NCBI RefSeq assembly: GCF_014174275.1
Contig: NZ_JABEQK010000001.1
Location: forward strand, 248,001 to 312,000
Length of the DNA: 64,000 bases
Source: Gluconacetobacter takamatsuzukensis
GTDB taxonomy: Bacteria; Pseudomonadota; Alphaproteobacteria; Acetobacterales; Acetobacteraceae
Direction of reading: 5' to 3'
Each line of letters opens with the position of its first letter. The first letter of the stretch is position 1. Below, in pieces: positions 56,209-64,000 of this stretch. Under the pieces are notes generated by a model that was given only the letters and a program-made list of their open reading frames with translations, made no database searches and was not told the DNA's origin. Both the position numbers and the translations under genes were made by a program.

Positions 56209-57305
56209 GCGGCGCCGTGATGATGGAACTGCCCCTGGACCAGATCCTGCGCGGCGATTGCATCGAGCTGATGCAGACCCTGCCGAGCGGGTCGATCGAC
56301 TGTATCTTCGCCGATCCGCCCTACAACCTCCAGTTGCGCGGAGAGCTGCGCCGCCCCGACGACAGTATCGTGGACGGGGTGGACGATGACTGGGACAAGT
56401 TCAGCGACCTGGCGGAATATGACCGGTTTACCCGGGCCTGGCTGGGCGAGGCCCGCCGGCTGCTGCGCAAGGACGGCACGATCTGGGTGATCGGGTCGTA
56501 TCACAATATCTTCCGGATCGGCGCGATCCTGCAGGATCTGGGGTTCTGGATCCTGAACGACGTGATCTGGCGCAAGTCGAACCCGATGCCGAACTTCCGG
56601 GGGCGGCGTTTCACCAATGCCCATGAGACGCTGATCTGGGCGGCGCGGGGCGCCGACAGCCGCTATCGCTTCAACTACCAGGCGATGAAGGCGCTGAACG
56701 ACGATGTGCAGATGCGCTCGGACTGGTACCTGCCGCTGTGCACCGGGGGCGAGCGGCTGCGCAATGCCCATGGGCTGAAGCTGCATCCGACCCAGAAGCC
56801 CGAAAGCCTGCTGCACCGGGTGCTGGTGGCCTCGACCAACGTCGACGACATCATCCTCGACCCGTTTGCCGGCACCGGCACGACGACGGCGATGGCGCGG
56901 CGGCTGCGCCGGCGCTTTATCGGGATCGAGCGCCATCCGGACTATGCCGAAGCCGCGATCGGCCGGGCCCGGCGCGAGCGCCCCGTGCCGCTGGACAGCG
57001 TGCTGACCACGCCCGCCCGGCGCGAGGCCCCGCGCGTGCCCTTCGGCAGCCTGGTCGAACGGGGCCTGCTGCCGGCCGGAACGATGGTGTACGACCGGCA
57101 TCAGCGCGTATCGGCCACCGTCGCGCCCGACGGCACGCTTGTCAGCGGCACGCAGCGCGGGTCGATCCACAAGCTGGGGGCGCTGCTGACCAATGCCCCG
57201 TCCTGCAATGGCTGGACGTTCTGGCACCTGATGCGCGACGGGCAGATGATTCCGCTGGATACGCTGCGGAGCGAGGTCCTGTCGCAGGACAGTTCGGCGA
57301 GCTGA
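56205..57305 (+). CDS. ccrM: cell-cycle GANTC adenine DNA methyltransferase
   Basis: A 366-residue beta-class N6-adenine methyltransferase: the catalytic DPPYNLQL comes first (near residue 36), and the SAM motif [11 protein letters not shown] follows near 222. The C-terminal RAMA-like domain ([15 protein letters not shown] ... [14 protein letters not shown]) is the extension found in CcrM and needed for its activity. It methylates the A in GANTC after replication, with roles in cell-cycle transcription. It is cotranscribed with rnhB through a 4-nt overlap. Confidence 0.95.
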   Translation: MSGAVMMELPLDQILRGDCIELMQTLPSGSIDCIFADPPYNLQLRGELRRPDDSIVDGVDDDWDKFSDLAEYDRFTRAWLGEARRLLRKDGTIWVIGSYHNIFRIGAILQDLGFWILNDVIWRKSNPMPNFRGRRFTNAHETLIWAARGADSRYRFNYQAMKALNDDVQMRSDWYLPLCTGGERLRNAHGLKLHPTQKPESLLHRVLVASTNVDDIILDPFAGTGTTTAMARRLRRRFIGIERHPDYAEAAIGRARRERPVPLDSVLTTPARREAPRVPFGSLVERGLLPAGTMVYDRHQRVSATVAPDGTLVSGTQRGSIHKLGALLTNAPSCNGWTFWHLMRDGQMIPLDTLRSEVLSQDSSAS

Positions 57306-57314
57306 CCGTTACCG

Positions 57315-57400
57315 GGGCTCTGCCCTGGACCCGGCGGGGCCTGAGGCCCTGCGCCCCGATTATTCGATCCCGATTATTCGATAACGACTGGGGTCTTCGG
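57315..57400 (+). repeat. dispersed intergenic repeat, copy 3
   Basis: It begins GGGCTCTGCCCTGGACCCGG and contains GGGCC-TGA-GGCCC. The end carries an extra tandem CCCGATTATTCGAT unit that copies 1 and 2 lack. It starts 9 nt after ccrM and fills the gap to a convergent gene. Confidence 0.7.
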
Positions 57401-57421
57401 TGGAAGGCTGCCCTTGAGGGG

Positions 57422-58036
57422 TCAGCCGCCGCCGAAGCCGAGGAAGCCGATTTCGGGCCGGGGGGTGCCGTTGTCGCGCGGCGCGGTGCGGCTGGTTGCC
57501 ATCATCACGCCCGAGCGGGACCCGTGGCTGGTGCCGTCGATGGTCAGGTGGCCGCTGCCGTCATGCATCGTGATGCCGGAATGGGTGGTCGAGGCCGCGA
57601 TCACGTGCTCGTCGTCCAGCGTGCGGAGCGACAGCAGCAGGAAGGTGATGTCGTTGCGGTTGAGGTCGATCGCCATGTCCAGTGGCGTCTGGCCGAGGAC
57701 GTTATGGCCTTCCATGTCCGCGCCACGGTTCAGGGCTTCCTTGGCCGCGCCGAGGCTGCCGCGATTGATGGCGTCGAACAGGGCGGCGGTCGGGTTCAGG
57801 TCGCTGTTGGCGTGGCCGCTGACTTCCTCGTTCGCCTCGGCGCCCGGCAGGGCGGCCGGGGGGGCGGAGGCGCGGGCGGCGCGCCGGGCCTCGGCCTGCT
57901 TTGCCGCGTCGGCGGCTTCGGCTTCGGCTTCGTCGTCATCGGACTGGGCATAGGCGAAATGCATCGGGGCCATGATGACCGCGCTGCCCGTGAGCAGCGC
58001 GAGAAAGAGAAGGCGGATACCTGTTCTGACAATCAT
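57422..58036 (-). CDS. periplasmic ankyrin-repeat protein
   Basis: About 204 residues from ATG 58036 (ATG 58054 is an alternative). It has a signal peptide (LLFLALLTGSAVIMAPMHFAYA), an acidic then Ala-rich low-complexity stretch (DDDEAEAEAADAAKQAEARR), and about one and a half ankyrin repeats near residues 85-140 (TAALFDAINRGSLGAAKEAL, NVLGQTPLDMAIDLNRNDI). The Gly/Ser/Thr-rich tail is unassigned. It probably binds protein partners in the periplasm. The next upstream gene ends 200 nt away. Confidence 0.75.
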   Translation of the reverse strand: MIVRTGIRLLFLALLTGSAVIMAPMHFAYAQSDDDEAEAEAADAAKQAEARRAARASAPPAALPGAEANEEVSGHANSDLNPTAALFDAINRGSLGAAKEALNRGADMEGHNVLGQTPLDMAIDLNRNDITFLLLSLRTLDDEHVIAASTTHSGITMHDGSGHLTIDGTSHGSRSGVMMATSRTAPRDNGTPRPEIGFLGFGGG

Positions 58037-58235
58037 TGCTCGTCTCAGTAACATTCGTCTCGATGACAGGCGCGACCTGTTCGGGGCGGATGCGGGCCGC
58101 CCGAGATGGACCGGCCTGCCGGACGCGTACCCGGCCTGCTTTCATAATCCAGATCAGGCCGCGATGCGATGGAAATCGCAGGATCGTGAGTCGTGGTGCC
58201 GTCCGCCTGTCTTCCGGGGCTTCTGGAGCCGCCTC

Positions 58236-60377
58236 TCAGCGGCCTTCGCGCCACCAGCCGGCCAGCAGCAACGCGGTGGCCAGCGCCAGGACCAGCCATG
58301 CCGGCAGGAGGGGGCTGGCGGTGCGGCCGGTGACGAGGCGGGCGTCGCGCTGCGGAAAGCCCATCCAGTCCGGCCCTGCCGTGCGGCCCGCGGCCGGGGC
58401 GTGCAGCGTGGGCAGGTGGGGGTTGGCCGGATCGTCGCCCAGCCAGTACACGCCGCCGCCCGCCTGGCCGGCGAGGGGCGCCGTGACCGTGGCCGTGGCG
58501 CGCAGGTCGGACCATTCCAGCGGGTCGTCCTGCACCGGGGCGGCGAAGGCGCGATGCGTGCCGTCATCGGCCATCCAGATGCCCTGCTGGCCGGCCGGTG
58601 CCTCGGCCTGGGACAGGCCGATGCCGGTGGCATGCAGCGGCACCTGGCGGGTGGTGCCGTCGGGCGCGGTGATCGTGACCGCGCGGGGGGCGACGGGGGC
58701 GGCGGTGCGGCGGGTCACGACGATGCGGCCGTCGGCGATGGTGGCCGTAAGCTGTTCCTCTTCCAGCTCCGGCTCCTTCATCAGCCAGTGCGAGACGTGG
58801 CGCAGCAGTTCGGATTGCGGGCCGCCGCCGCCCTCGCCGTGCGACCACAGCCAGATCTGGTCGGACAGCAGGAAGGCGACCCGGCCCCGGTCCACCCGGT
58901 CCAGCACCAGCAGCGGGGTGTGGGCCGGGCCGTCCATCAGCACCTGGCCGTGGACGGAATCGGTCCGCAGGACGCGGTACCACGGGCCCCATTCGGCATC
59001 GTGCCCGTCGGGGGCGCTGCCGGCGCCGGGCAGGCCCGCCGTGACGGGGTGGCGGTGGCCGTCGGCCGTGAGCGTGGGGCGGAAACGCTGCTCGACCAGC
59101 CCGCCTTCGACCGGGACGTGGGCAGGCAGGATGTCGCCCAGCGGCGTATCCTGCAACGAACCCGCACCCAGGAATTCCGGGCCGCCGATCAGCAGCAGGC
59201 CGCCGCCGTCGCGCACATACTGGGCGATGTTCTCGAGATAGGCGCGCGGCAGGATGGCGCGGTTCTCGAACCCGTCCAGGATGATCAGGTCGAACTGGCT
59301 GATCTTTTCCTGGAACAGTTCGCGCACCGGGAAGGCGATCAGCGCCAGGTCGGACAGCGGCGTGCCGTCATCCTTGTCGGGCGGCCGCAGGATGGTGAAA
59401 TGCACGAGATCGACCGAGGGGTCGGCCTTGAGCAGCCGGCGCCAGACGCGCTCGCCCTGGTTGGGGGTGCCCGAGACCAGCAGCACGCGCAGCCGGTCGC
59501 GCACCCCGTTGATCCGCACCACGTCCTGGTTGTTGACGGTCGAGACCTCGCCCTCGAGGGGGGAGACCGACAGGCCGACCAGCATCGGGCCGGGGTGGGT
59601 GACGGGCAGGGTGATGTCCTGCGGCTGCCCGACGCGGACGGTCTTGCGTAGCGGGGGCTCGCCGCCGCGATCGAGTTGCAGCGCGACCTCGGCGCCGTTG
59701 TCGGGGTGGGGGCCGAGATCGTCGACCTGCACCCTGAGCGTCGCGGTCTGGCCGACGATGGCATAGGGCGGGGCCTGGAGGATGCGCAGCCGGCGGTCGG
59801 TTTCCTCGCCTTTTGCCGTCAGCAGCACGTGCAGCGGCAGGGTGGTGTGGCGGCCGCCGGCATCGGCGGGGCGCAGATGCTCGGGCACCTGCGGCGGGGT
59901 GTCGTGGACCTGGCCGTCGGTCAGCAGGATGGCGCCGGCCAGCCGGGCCGGGGGAATGTCGGCCGCCGCCTGGTCGAGCGCCGCGAAGAGGCGGGTGCCC
60001 TGGCCGTGCCCGTCGCGCACGGTGACGGTGCGCAGCGTCAGGCCCGGTATGTGCGCGGCCTCGGCTTGCAGGCGCTCCGCCGCCTGATGGGCGACGGCCG
60101 CGCGCTGGCCCACGCCCATGGAAGCGGACTGGTCGACGACCAGGATGGCGGTTTCGGGCAGGGCCTGCCCCGTTTCGCTGATGCGTTCGGGGCCGGACAG
60201 CCACAGCAGGACGATGGCCGCCGCCGCCGCGCGCCACAGCGTGCCGCGCGCCCGGCGCAGCAGCCCGGCCAGCAGGACGAGCGCGGCCAGGAGCGCCAGC
60301 GTGTAGAGCAGCCACGGGGGGAGCAGCGGCGAGAACGACACGATGTGCCGCAGGGTGGTCAGGTCCGGCATGGTCAT
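58236..60377 (-). CDS. membrane protein with vWA-like and glutamine-amidotransferase-like domains
   Basis: A 713-residue protein with TM helices at the N-terminus (WLLYTLALLAALVLLAGLL; AAAAAIVLLWLSGP) and one at the C-terminus (LLPAWLVLALATALLLAGW). A vWA-like domain starts with ILVVDQSASMGVG near residue 78 (MIDAS-type DxSxS). A class I GATase-like fold is seen in QYVRDGGGLLLIGGPEFLGAG near 388. It overlaps the preceding DUF4159 gene (ATGA) and belongs to the MoxR-DUF58-DUF4159 type of module, whose role is poorly known. Confidence 0.75.
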   Translation of the reverse strand: MTMPDLTTLRHIVSFSPLLPPWLLYTLALLAALVLLAGLLRRARGTLWRAAAAAIVLLWLSGPERISETGQALPETAILVVDQSASMGVGQRAAVAHQAAERLQAEAAHIPGLTLRTVTVRDGHGQGTRLFAALDQAAADIPPARLAGAILLTDGQVHDTPPQVPEHLRPADAGGRHTTLPLHVLLTAKGEETDRRLRILQAPPYAIVGQTATLRVQVDDLGPHPDNGAEVALQLDRGGEPPLRKTVRVGQPQDITLPVTHPGPMLVGLSVSPLEGEVSTVNNQDVVRINGVRDRLRVLLVSGTPNQGERVWRRLLKADPSVDLVHFTILRPPDKDDGTPLSDLALIAFPVRELFQEKISQFDLIILDGFENRAILPRAYLENIAQYVRDGGGLLLIGGPEFLGAGSLQDTPLGDILPAHVPVEGGLVEQRFRPTLTADGHRHPVTAGLPGAGSAPDGHDAEWGPWYRVLRTDSVHGQVLMDGPAHTPLLVLDRVDRGRVAFLLSDQIWLWSHGEGGGGPQSELLRHVSHWLMKEPELEEEQLTATIADGRIVVTRRTAAPVAPRAVTITAPDGTTRQVPLHATGIGLSQAEAPAGQQGIWMADDGTHRAFAAPVQDDPLEWSDLRATATVTAPLAGQAGGGVYWLGDDPANPHLPTLHAPAAGRTAGPDWMGFPQRDARLVTGRTASPLLPAWLVLALATALLLAGWWREGR

Positions 60378-63160
60378 TCCCCCAGCCGCCGCAGCAGGGC
60401 GGGGACATGGACCTGATCCGCCTTGTAATTGCCCGTGAGGGCGTAGAGCACCGCGTTGACGCCGAACCGATAGGCGGTGACGCGCTGGGCGGCGCCGTCC
60501 GGCACCGTGGCATAGGGTGTGTCGCCCTGGGCGTCGACGGCCCAGGCATGGGCCCAGTCGCTGGAACCGATGATGACCGGGCTGACGCCGTCATTCGCGC
60601 TGTCGCCCTCGCGCGCCACCCAGACCGGCAGCCCGTCATAGCGGCCGGGGAAGCTGTGCAGCAGGTAGAAGGTATGGGCCAGTACGTGCCGGTCGGTCAG
60701 CCGGGTAAGGGGGGGGACATCCAGCCCCCTGGTCATGCGCCGCAGGGCCGCCGCCGTGCCGGGGGCCTGGGCGGCGAAGCCGGCGCCCTGGGCGGTGTCG
60801 GTGCCGGGGGCGGCGGGATCGACGCCCTGGCTGTCGATCAGCAGGATGCCGCCATGGCGCATATAGGCGTTGAGCGCCGCCGTGCGGGCCGGGTCGATTG
60901 TCGCGTCGGCCGCGACCGGCCAGTAGAGCATCGGGTAATAGGATAGGTCGTCGCGGTCCGGCACCACGCCGTCCGGGTGGCCCAGCACGGCCGAGGTGCG
61001 GGCGTTGGTGTAATCGGACAGGCCTTGCAGCCCCTCGCGCGAGACGGCGTCGATATCGGCATGGCCGGTCAGGATATAGCCCAGCCGGGTTTCCAGCGCC
61101 GCGCCGGGCACGCCGTCGGGCGCGGGCTGGGCATGGGTGGGCGAAGACAGGGTGGCCAGCAGCATCGCGCCGACCAGCGCCCCGGCCCGCCGGCCCGACA
61201 GGAGGCCGGCCCGCAGCAGCAGCGTCAGCACCGCGTCCAGCGCCAGCAGCAGCAGGGCGGCGGCGACCAGCCAGGGGCCCAGCGCGCGGTCGCGGGACTG
61301 GCCGCCCAGCGTGACTTCGTGGCCGATCGTGGACTGGGGGGCGAGCGGGCCGATGGCGTCGCCCAGGTTCAGGGCCCGTCGGCTGGCGCGGGGGCCGTAC
61401 AGGCCCGGCGGGTGGGCGGCGGAGGCCGGGGTGGTGCCGAATGCGTCGGCCGGCAGGGCCCGCGCCGCCGGTGGAGGCGGGGCGAGGGCGCCGTCGGCGT
61501 CGAGTGTCATGTACGGAGCCAGCAGGCTGTGGTCGGCCGGGGCGTCGACGCCGACCGAGCGTTCGGCCAGCCGGCGCAGCATGTCCACGAACAGGCCCGA
61601 GAGCGGCAGGTTGGACCATTCGGCCGTGCTGGTGACATGGAACAGCACGATTTCGCCCGCGCCGAGGGCGGCGTGGGTGACGAGCGGCGTGCCGTCGGTC
61701 AGGCGCGCCCAGCTATAGGTGGCCAGGTCGGCCGCCGGGCGGGCCAGGACCTGTCGCGACACGGTGACGTCGGTGGGGACCGCCAGCCCGTGGAACGGCG
61801 AATCGTCGGGGAAGGGGGCCAGATGTTCCGGCTTGCCCCAGGACATCGCGCCGCCGAGCTGGCGCTCGCCCGCCATCAGCGGGACGGGGAGCAGGGTGTC
61901 GGGCAGCGGGGGGGACGAGGGAGCGCCCGCATCCGCGCTGTTGTCGGGGGCGGTGGGGTCGTGGTCGGGGCTGCCGTTGAGCAGCGGGCCGGCGAAGCGA
62001 ATCAGCATGCCGCCCTTGCGCACCCAGTCGGTGACGGCGCGGCGCGTATCCGGGCTGCCCAGCGCGCCGTCGGGCGCGATCAGGATCGAGAGCGGGCGGG
62101 CCAGCAGGTTGGCGGCCGGGCCCTCGCGCAGTTCGGCGGTGGGGGAGAGGGCGCGGCGGAGATAGAACAGCGTGCCGACCAGCGGGGTGTCGGTGCCCGC
62201 GACGCCGATCAGCCCCACCGGGCGGCGGCGGTCGCCCTCGTCGAGCAGGCGCACGCCCGCCGGGCCGGGCATGTCGCGCAGGACCAGCCGGCCGATCCGG
62301 TTGCGCAGTTCGGCAGGCAGGGTCACGGCGGCCGTTCCCTGGCGGGCGTCGGCCGCCACGGGTACCGGCACCAGCGAGAGCACGCCGCCATCGGTGGCTT
62401 CGGCCCGTACCGTGAACTGGCGCGGATGGGGGGTGGGCAGCGTGCCGACGGCGACGTGGAGCTGCTGGTCGCCGGTGGGGGGAGCGGGCGTGAGGGCCGC
62501 GACCGTTGCCTCGCGGTCGATGAGGGTCCGGACCGGGCCGAGCGTGGCCAGCGCGGCGGCGAAGGCCGGGTCGTCGGAGGCTGCCAGCCCGTCGGAGACA
62601 TAGGCGATTTGCCCGTGCCATCCGCTGGAGGCCAGGTCGCGCAGGGCCTGTGCGGCGGCGGCGCGGTCGGTCGGCCAGGGCATGGGGCGGGTGGAATCCA
62701 GCATGCCGCGCAGCAGGGAGGGTGGGGTCGGGGCGCCCACGGACGGGGCCTCGCCGGCCGGTCCGGGCGCGGTCGTCAGCAGGCGCACCGGATGGGTCGT
62801 GCGGTCCAGCAGGGCATCGACGGCCGCCAGCCGGCGCGACCAGTCGGGCACGGCGGCCCAGCCATTGTCGAGGACCACCGTCAGCTCGGCATCCTGGCCG
62901 GGCGTGGATTGGCCCGTGCGGTCCTGTCGCAGCACCGGGCCGGCCAGGCCGACGATCAGCGCCCCCAGGGCCGCGCAGCGCAGCAGCAGCAGCCAGAGCG
63001 GGGCGGTGGCGGCCTGCGTGACCCGGGCCCGCAGGCCGCGCAGCAGCATGATGGCGGGAAAGGCGCGGCGCTGGGGCGGCGGCGGCAGGGTGCGCAGCAG
63101 CAGCCACAGCACCGGCAGGATGGCCAGCGCCGCCAGCAGCCAGGGAAGCTGGAAGATCAT
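60374..63160 (-). CDS. BatA/DUF4159-domain membrane protein
   Basis: A 928-residue protein starting MIFQLPWLLAALAILPVLWLLLRTLPPPPQRRAFPAIMLLRGL, the double-TM BatA N-terminal domain of aerotolerance-type operons. A vWA-like core follows (ELTVVLDNGWAAVPDWSRRL). After two more TM segments (near 645-690) comes a C-terminal DUF4159 domain (about 720-928; SYYPMLYWPVAADATIDPARTAALNAYMRHGGILLIDSQG). ATG 63160 overlaps the DUF58 gene's stop. Function unknown; it is probably part of a membrane complex. Confidence 0.8.
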   Translation of the reverse strand: MIFQLPWLLAALAILPVLWLLLRTLPPPPQRRAFPAIMLLRGLRARVTQAATAPLWLLLLRCAALGALIVGLAGPVLRQDRTGQSTPGQDAELTVVLDNGWAAVPDWSRRLAAVDALLDRTTHPVRLLTTAPGPAGEAPSVGAPTPPSLLRGMLDSTRPMPWPTDRAAAAQALRDLASSGWHGQIAYVSDGLAASDDPAFAAALATLGPVRTLIDREATVAALTPAPPTGDQQLHVAVGTLPTPHPRQFTVRAEATDGGVLSLVPVPVAADARQGTAAVTLPAELRNRIGRLVLRDMPGPAGVRLLDEGDRRRPVGLIGVAGTDTPLVGTLFYLRRALSPTAELREGPAANLLARPLSILIAPDGALGSPDTRRAVTDWVRKGGMLIRFAGPLLNGSPDHDPTAPDNSADAGAPSSPPLPDTLLPVPLMAGERQLGGAMSWGKPEHLAPFPDDSPFHGLAVPTDVTVSRQVLARPAADLATYSWARLTDGTPLVTHAALGAGEIVLFHVTSTAEWSNLPLSGLFVDMLRRLAERSVGVDAPADHSLLAPYMTLDADGALAPPPPAARALPADAFGTTPASAAHPPGLYGPRASRRALNLGDAIGPLAPQSTIGHEVTLGGQSRDRALGPWLVAAALLLLALDAVLTLLLRAGLLSGRRAGALVGAMLLATLSSPTHAQPAPDGVPGAALETRLGYILTGHADIDAVSREGLQGLSDYTNARTSAVLGHPDGVVPDRDDLSYYPMLYWPVAADATIDPARTAALNAYMRHGGILLIDSQGVDPAAPGTDTAQGAGFAAQAPGTAAALRRMTRGLDVPPLTRLTDRHVLAHTFYLLHSFPGRYDGLPVWVAREGDSANDGVSPVIIGSSDWAHAWAVDAQGDTPYATVPDGAAQRVTAYRFGVNAVLYALTGNYKADQVHVPALLRRLGE

Positions 63161-64000
63161 GGGCGCTCTCCCCGCCCCGACAGGGCGGCGTGCAGGGCCA
63201 GCAGGGCTTCTTCCGGCCGCTGGTCGGTCGCGTGGCGGAGCAGGAGGTGGCCGTTGGCGCGGCACAGATCGGCCAGGTCTGCCTGGTGGCCGGCATAGGC
63301 CGCCCGATAGGCGCCGCGTATCTGCTCGACCCCGGAGAGGGTCAGCGGGTCCTCGCCTTCCAGGCCCGCGAAGCGGACATGGCCTTCATAGGGCAGTTCG
63401 GCCTCCGCCGGGTCGTTGACCAGCAGGAGCATGGCGTGGGCCGGGCGGGCGGTCAGGCCGCGCAGCAGCGCCGCCATGGCGGGCAGGCCGCACAGCCCGT
63501 CGCCGATCAGGACCACCCGCGCGTGGCGGGGCACCTGCTGGGGGTGCGGCAGGCCGGTATCTTCCGGGTCCTGCGCCATGCTGCGCATCAGCGCAACGGC
63601 CAGCCGGTCCAGCGCCGCGCGGCCGCCGGGGGGGATGTCGACCGGTTCGTCCGGGGTGAGCAGGCGCACCCGTTCGCCCTGGCGCAGCAGCAGGGCGCCC
63701 AGGGCCAGGGTCAGGAGGAGGGCGCAATCCGATTTCAGCGGCAGGGCCTGGGTGGAGCGCCAGCGCATCGATGCGCTGGGGTCGCACCACAGGCAGACAG
63801 TCTGCGCGGCCTCGGCCTCGGTCTCGCGGACATAGGCGCGGCTGCTGCGGGCGGATTGGCGCCAGTCGATGCGCGTGACCGGCTCGCCGGGCTGGGCGGG
63901 GCGGAACTGCCAGAAATCCTCGCCCGGGCCGGCCTGGCGGCGCCCATGGTGGCCGGCGGCGACCGTCGCGGCGATGCGCTGGGCCGACAGGATCAGCGAC
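63157..64000 (-). CDS. DUF58-domain protein, N-terminal part beyond the window
   Basis: The frame is open to the right edge, giving 280 visible residues, so the start lies beyond 64000; internal ATG 63768 is not the start. The visible part carries the DUF58 signature (FRPAQPGEPVTRIDWRQSARS, then YVRETEAEAA) and a degenerate vWA start (LWCDPSASM). In most bacteria a MoxR-type AAA ATPase gene lies just upstream. It overlaps the BatA/DUF4159 gene by 4 nt. Confidence 0.85.
   Translation of the reverse strand, partial: SLILSAQRIAATVAAGHHGRRQAGPGEDFWQFRPAQPGEPVTRIDWRQSARSSRAYVRETEAEAAQTVCLWCDPSASMRWRSTQALPLKSDCALLLTLALGALLLRQGERVRLLTPDEPVDIPPGGRAALDRLAVALMRSMAQDPEDTGLPHPQQVPRHARVVLIGDGLCGLPAMAALLRGLTARPAHAMLLLVNDPAEAELPYEGHVRFAGLEGEDPLTLSGVEQIRGAYRAAYAGHQADLADLCRANGHLLLRHATDQRPEEALLALHAALSGRGERP

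Overview
The window is high-GC bacterial DNA. A CcrM-type (GANTC) adenine methyltransferase and an NDUFS4-like accessory subunit of respiratory complex I point to an alphaproteobacterium. The overall gene set is compatible with the Acetobacteraceae, but that family-level placement is inference. No phage, insertion sequence, integrase, rRNA or CRISPR array was recognised. There are three tRNA genes (Ser-TGA, Arg-TCT, Pro-TGG).

Positions 1-28208 form a nearly complete choline/glycine betaine catabolic island. The plus strand carries soxBDAG (sarcosine oxidase), gbcAB (glycine betaine monooxygenase), a GbdR-like regulator, dgcAB (dimethylglycine demethylase) with its own ETF pair, and a YbaK-type deacylase. 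The minus strand carries a lipid kinase, purU, a second GlxA-type regulator and the choline-binding protein choX. A second minus-strand block holds betA and sdaA behind an unusual single ORF in which the repressor BetI is fused in frame to betaine aldehyde dehydrogenase BetB. The choline ABC transporter genes choWV diverge from it across a perfect 18-bp dyad that looks like the BetI operator. The implied route is choline > betaine aldehyde > glycine betaine > dimethylglycine > sarcosine > glycine > (serine) > pyruvate, with PurU recycling one-carbon folate. Only glyA is not seen in the window. A related dyad lies in front of the TonB-dependent receptor at 28563, which may place that receptor in the choline regulon.

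Positions 28209-45260 are mixed. They hold the TonB receptor, a chemotaxis receptor, tRNA-Ser, an exported glyoxalase-fold protein coupled to a Gly/His-rich lipoprotein, and a tRNA-Pro/NDUFS4-like/tRNA-Arg string. Then come gpt and csaA, an MFS exporter, a membrane diguanylate cyclase, a polysaccharide export cluster (two GT2 proteins around an ABC permease/ATPase pair) and two small stress-type membrane proteins.

Positions 45267-54751 are a four-gene RND efflux operon of MdtABC type with its outer-membrane factor, preceded by two dyads. Positions 55077-57305 hold a CsbD-like gene and rnhB-ccrM, with a dense cluster of GANTC sites just upstream. Positions 57422-64000 hold an ankyrin-repeat protein and the downstream part of a DUF58/DUF4159/vWA membrane module cut by the window edge. 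A hairpin-containing repeat of about 70 bp occurs three times between genes (28297, 33698, 57315).
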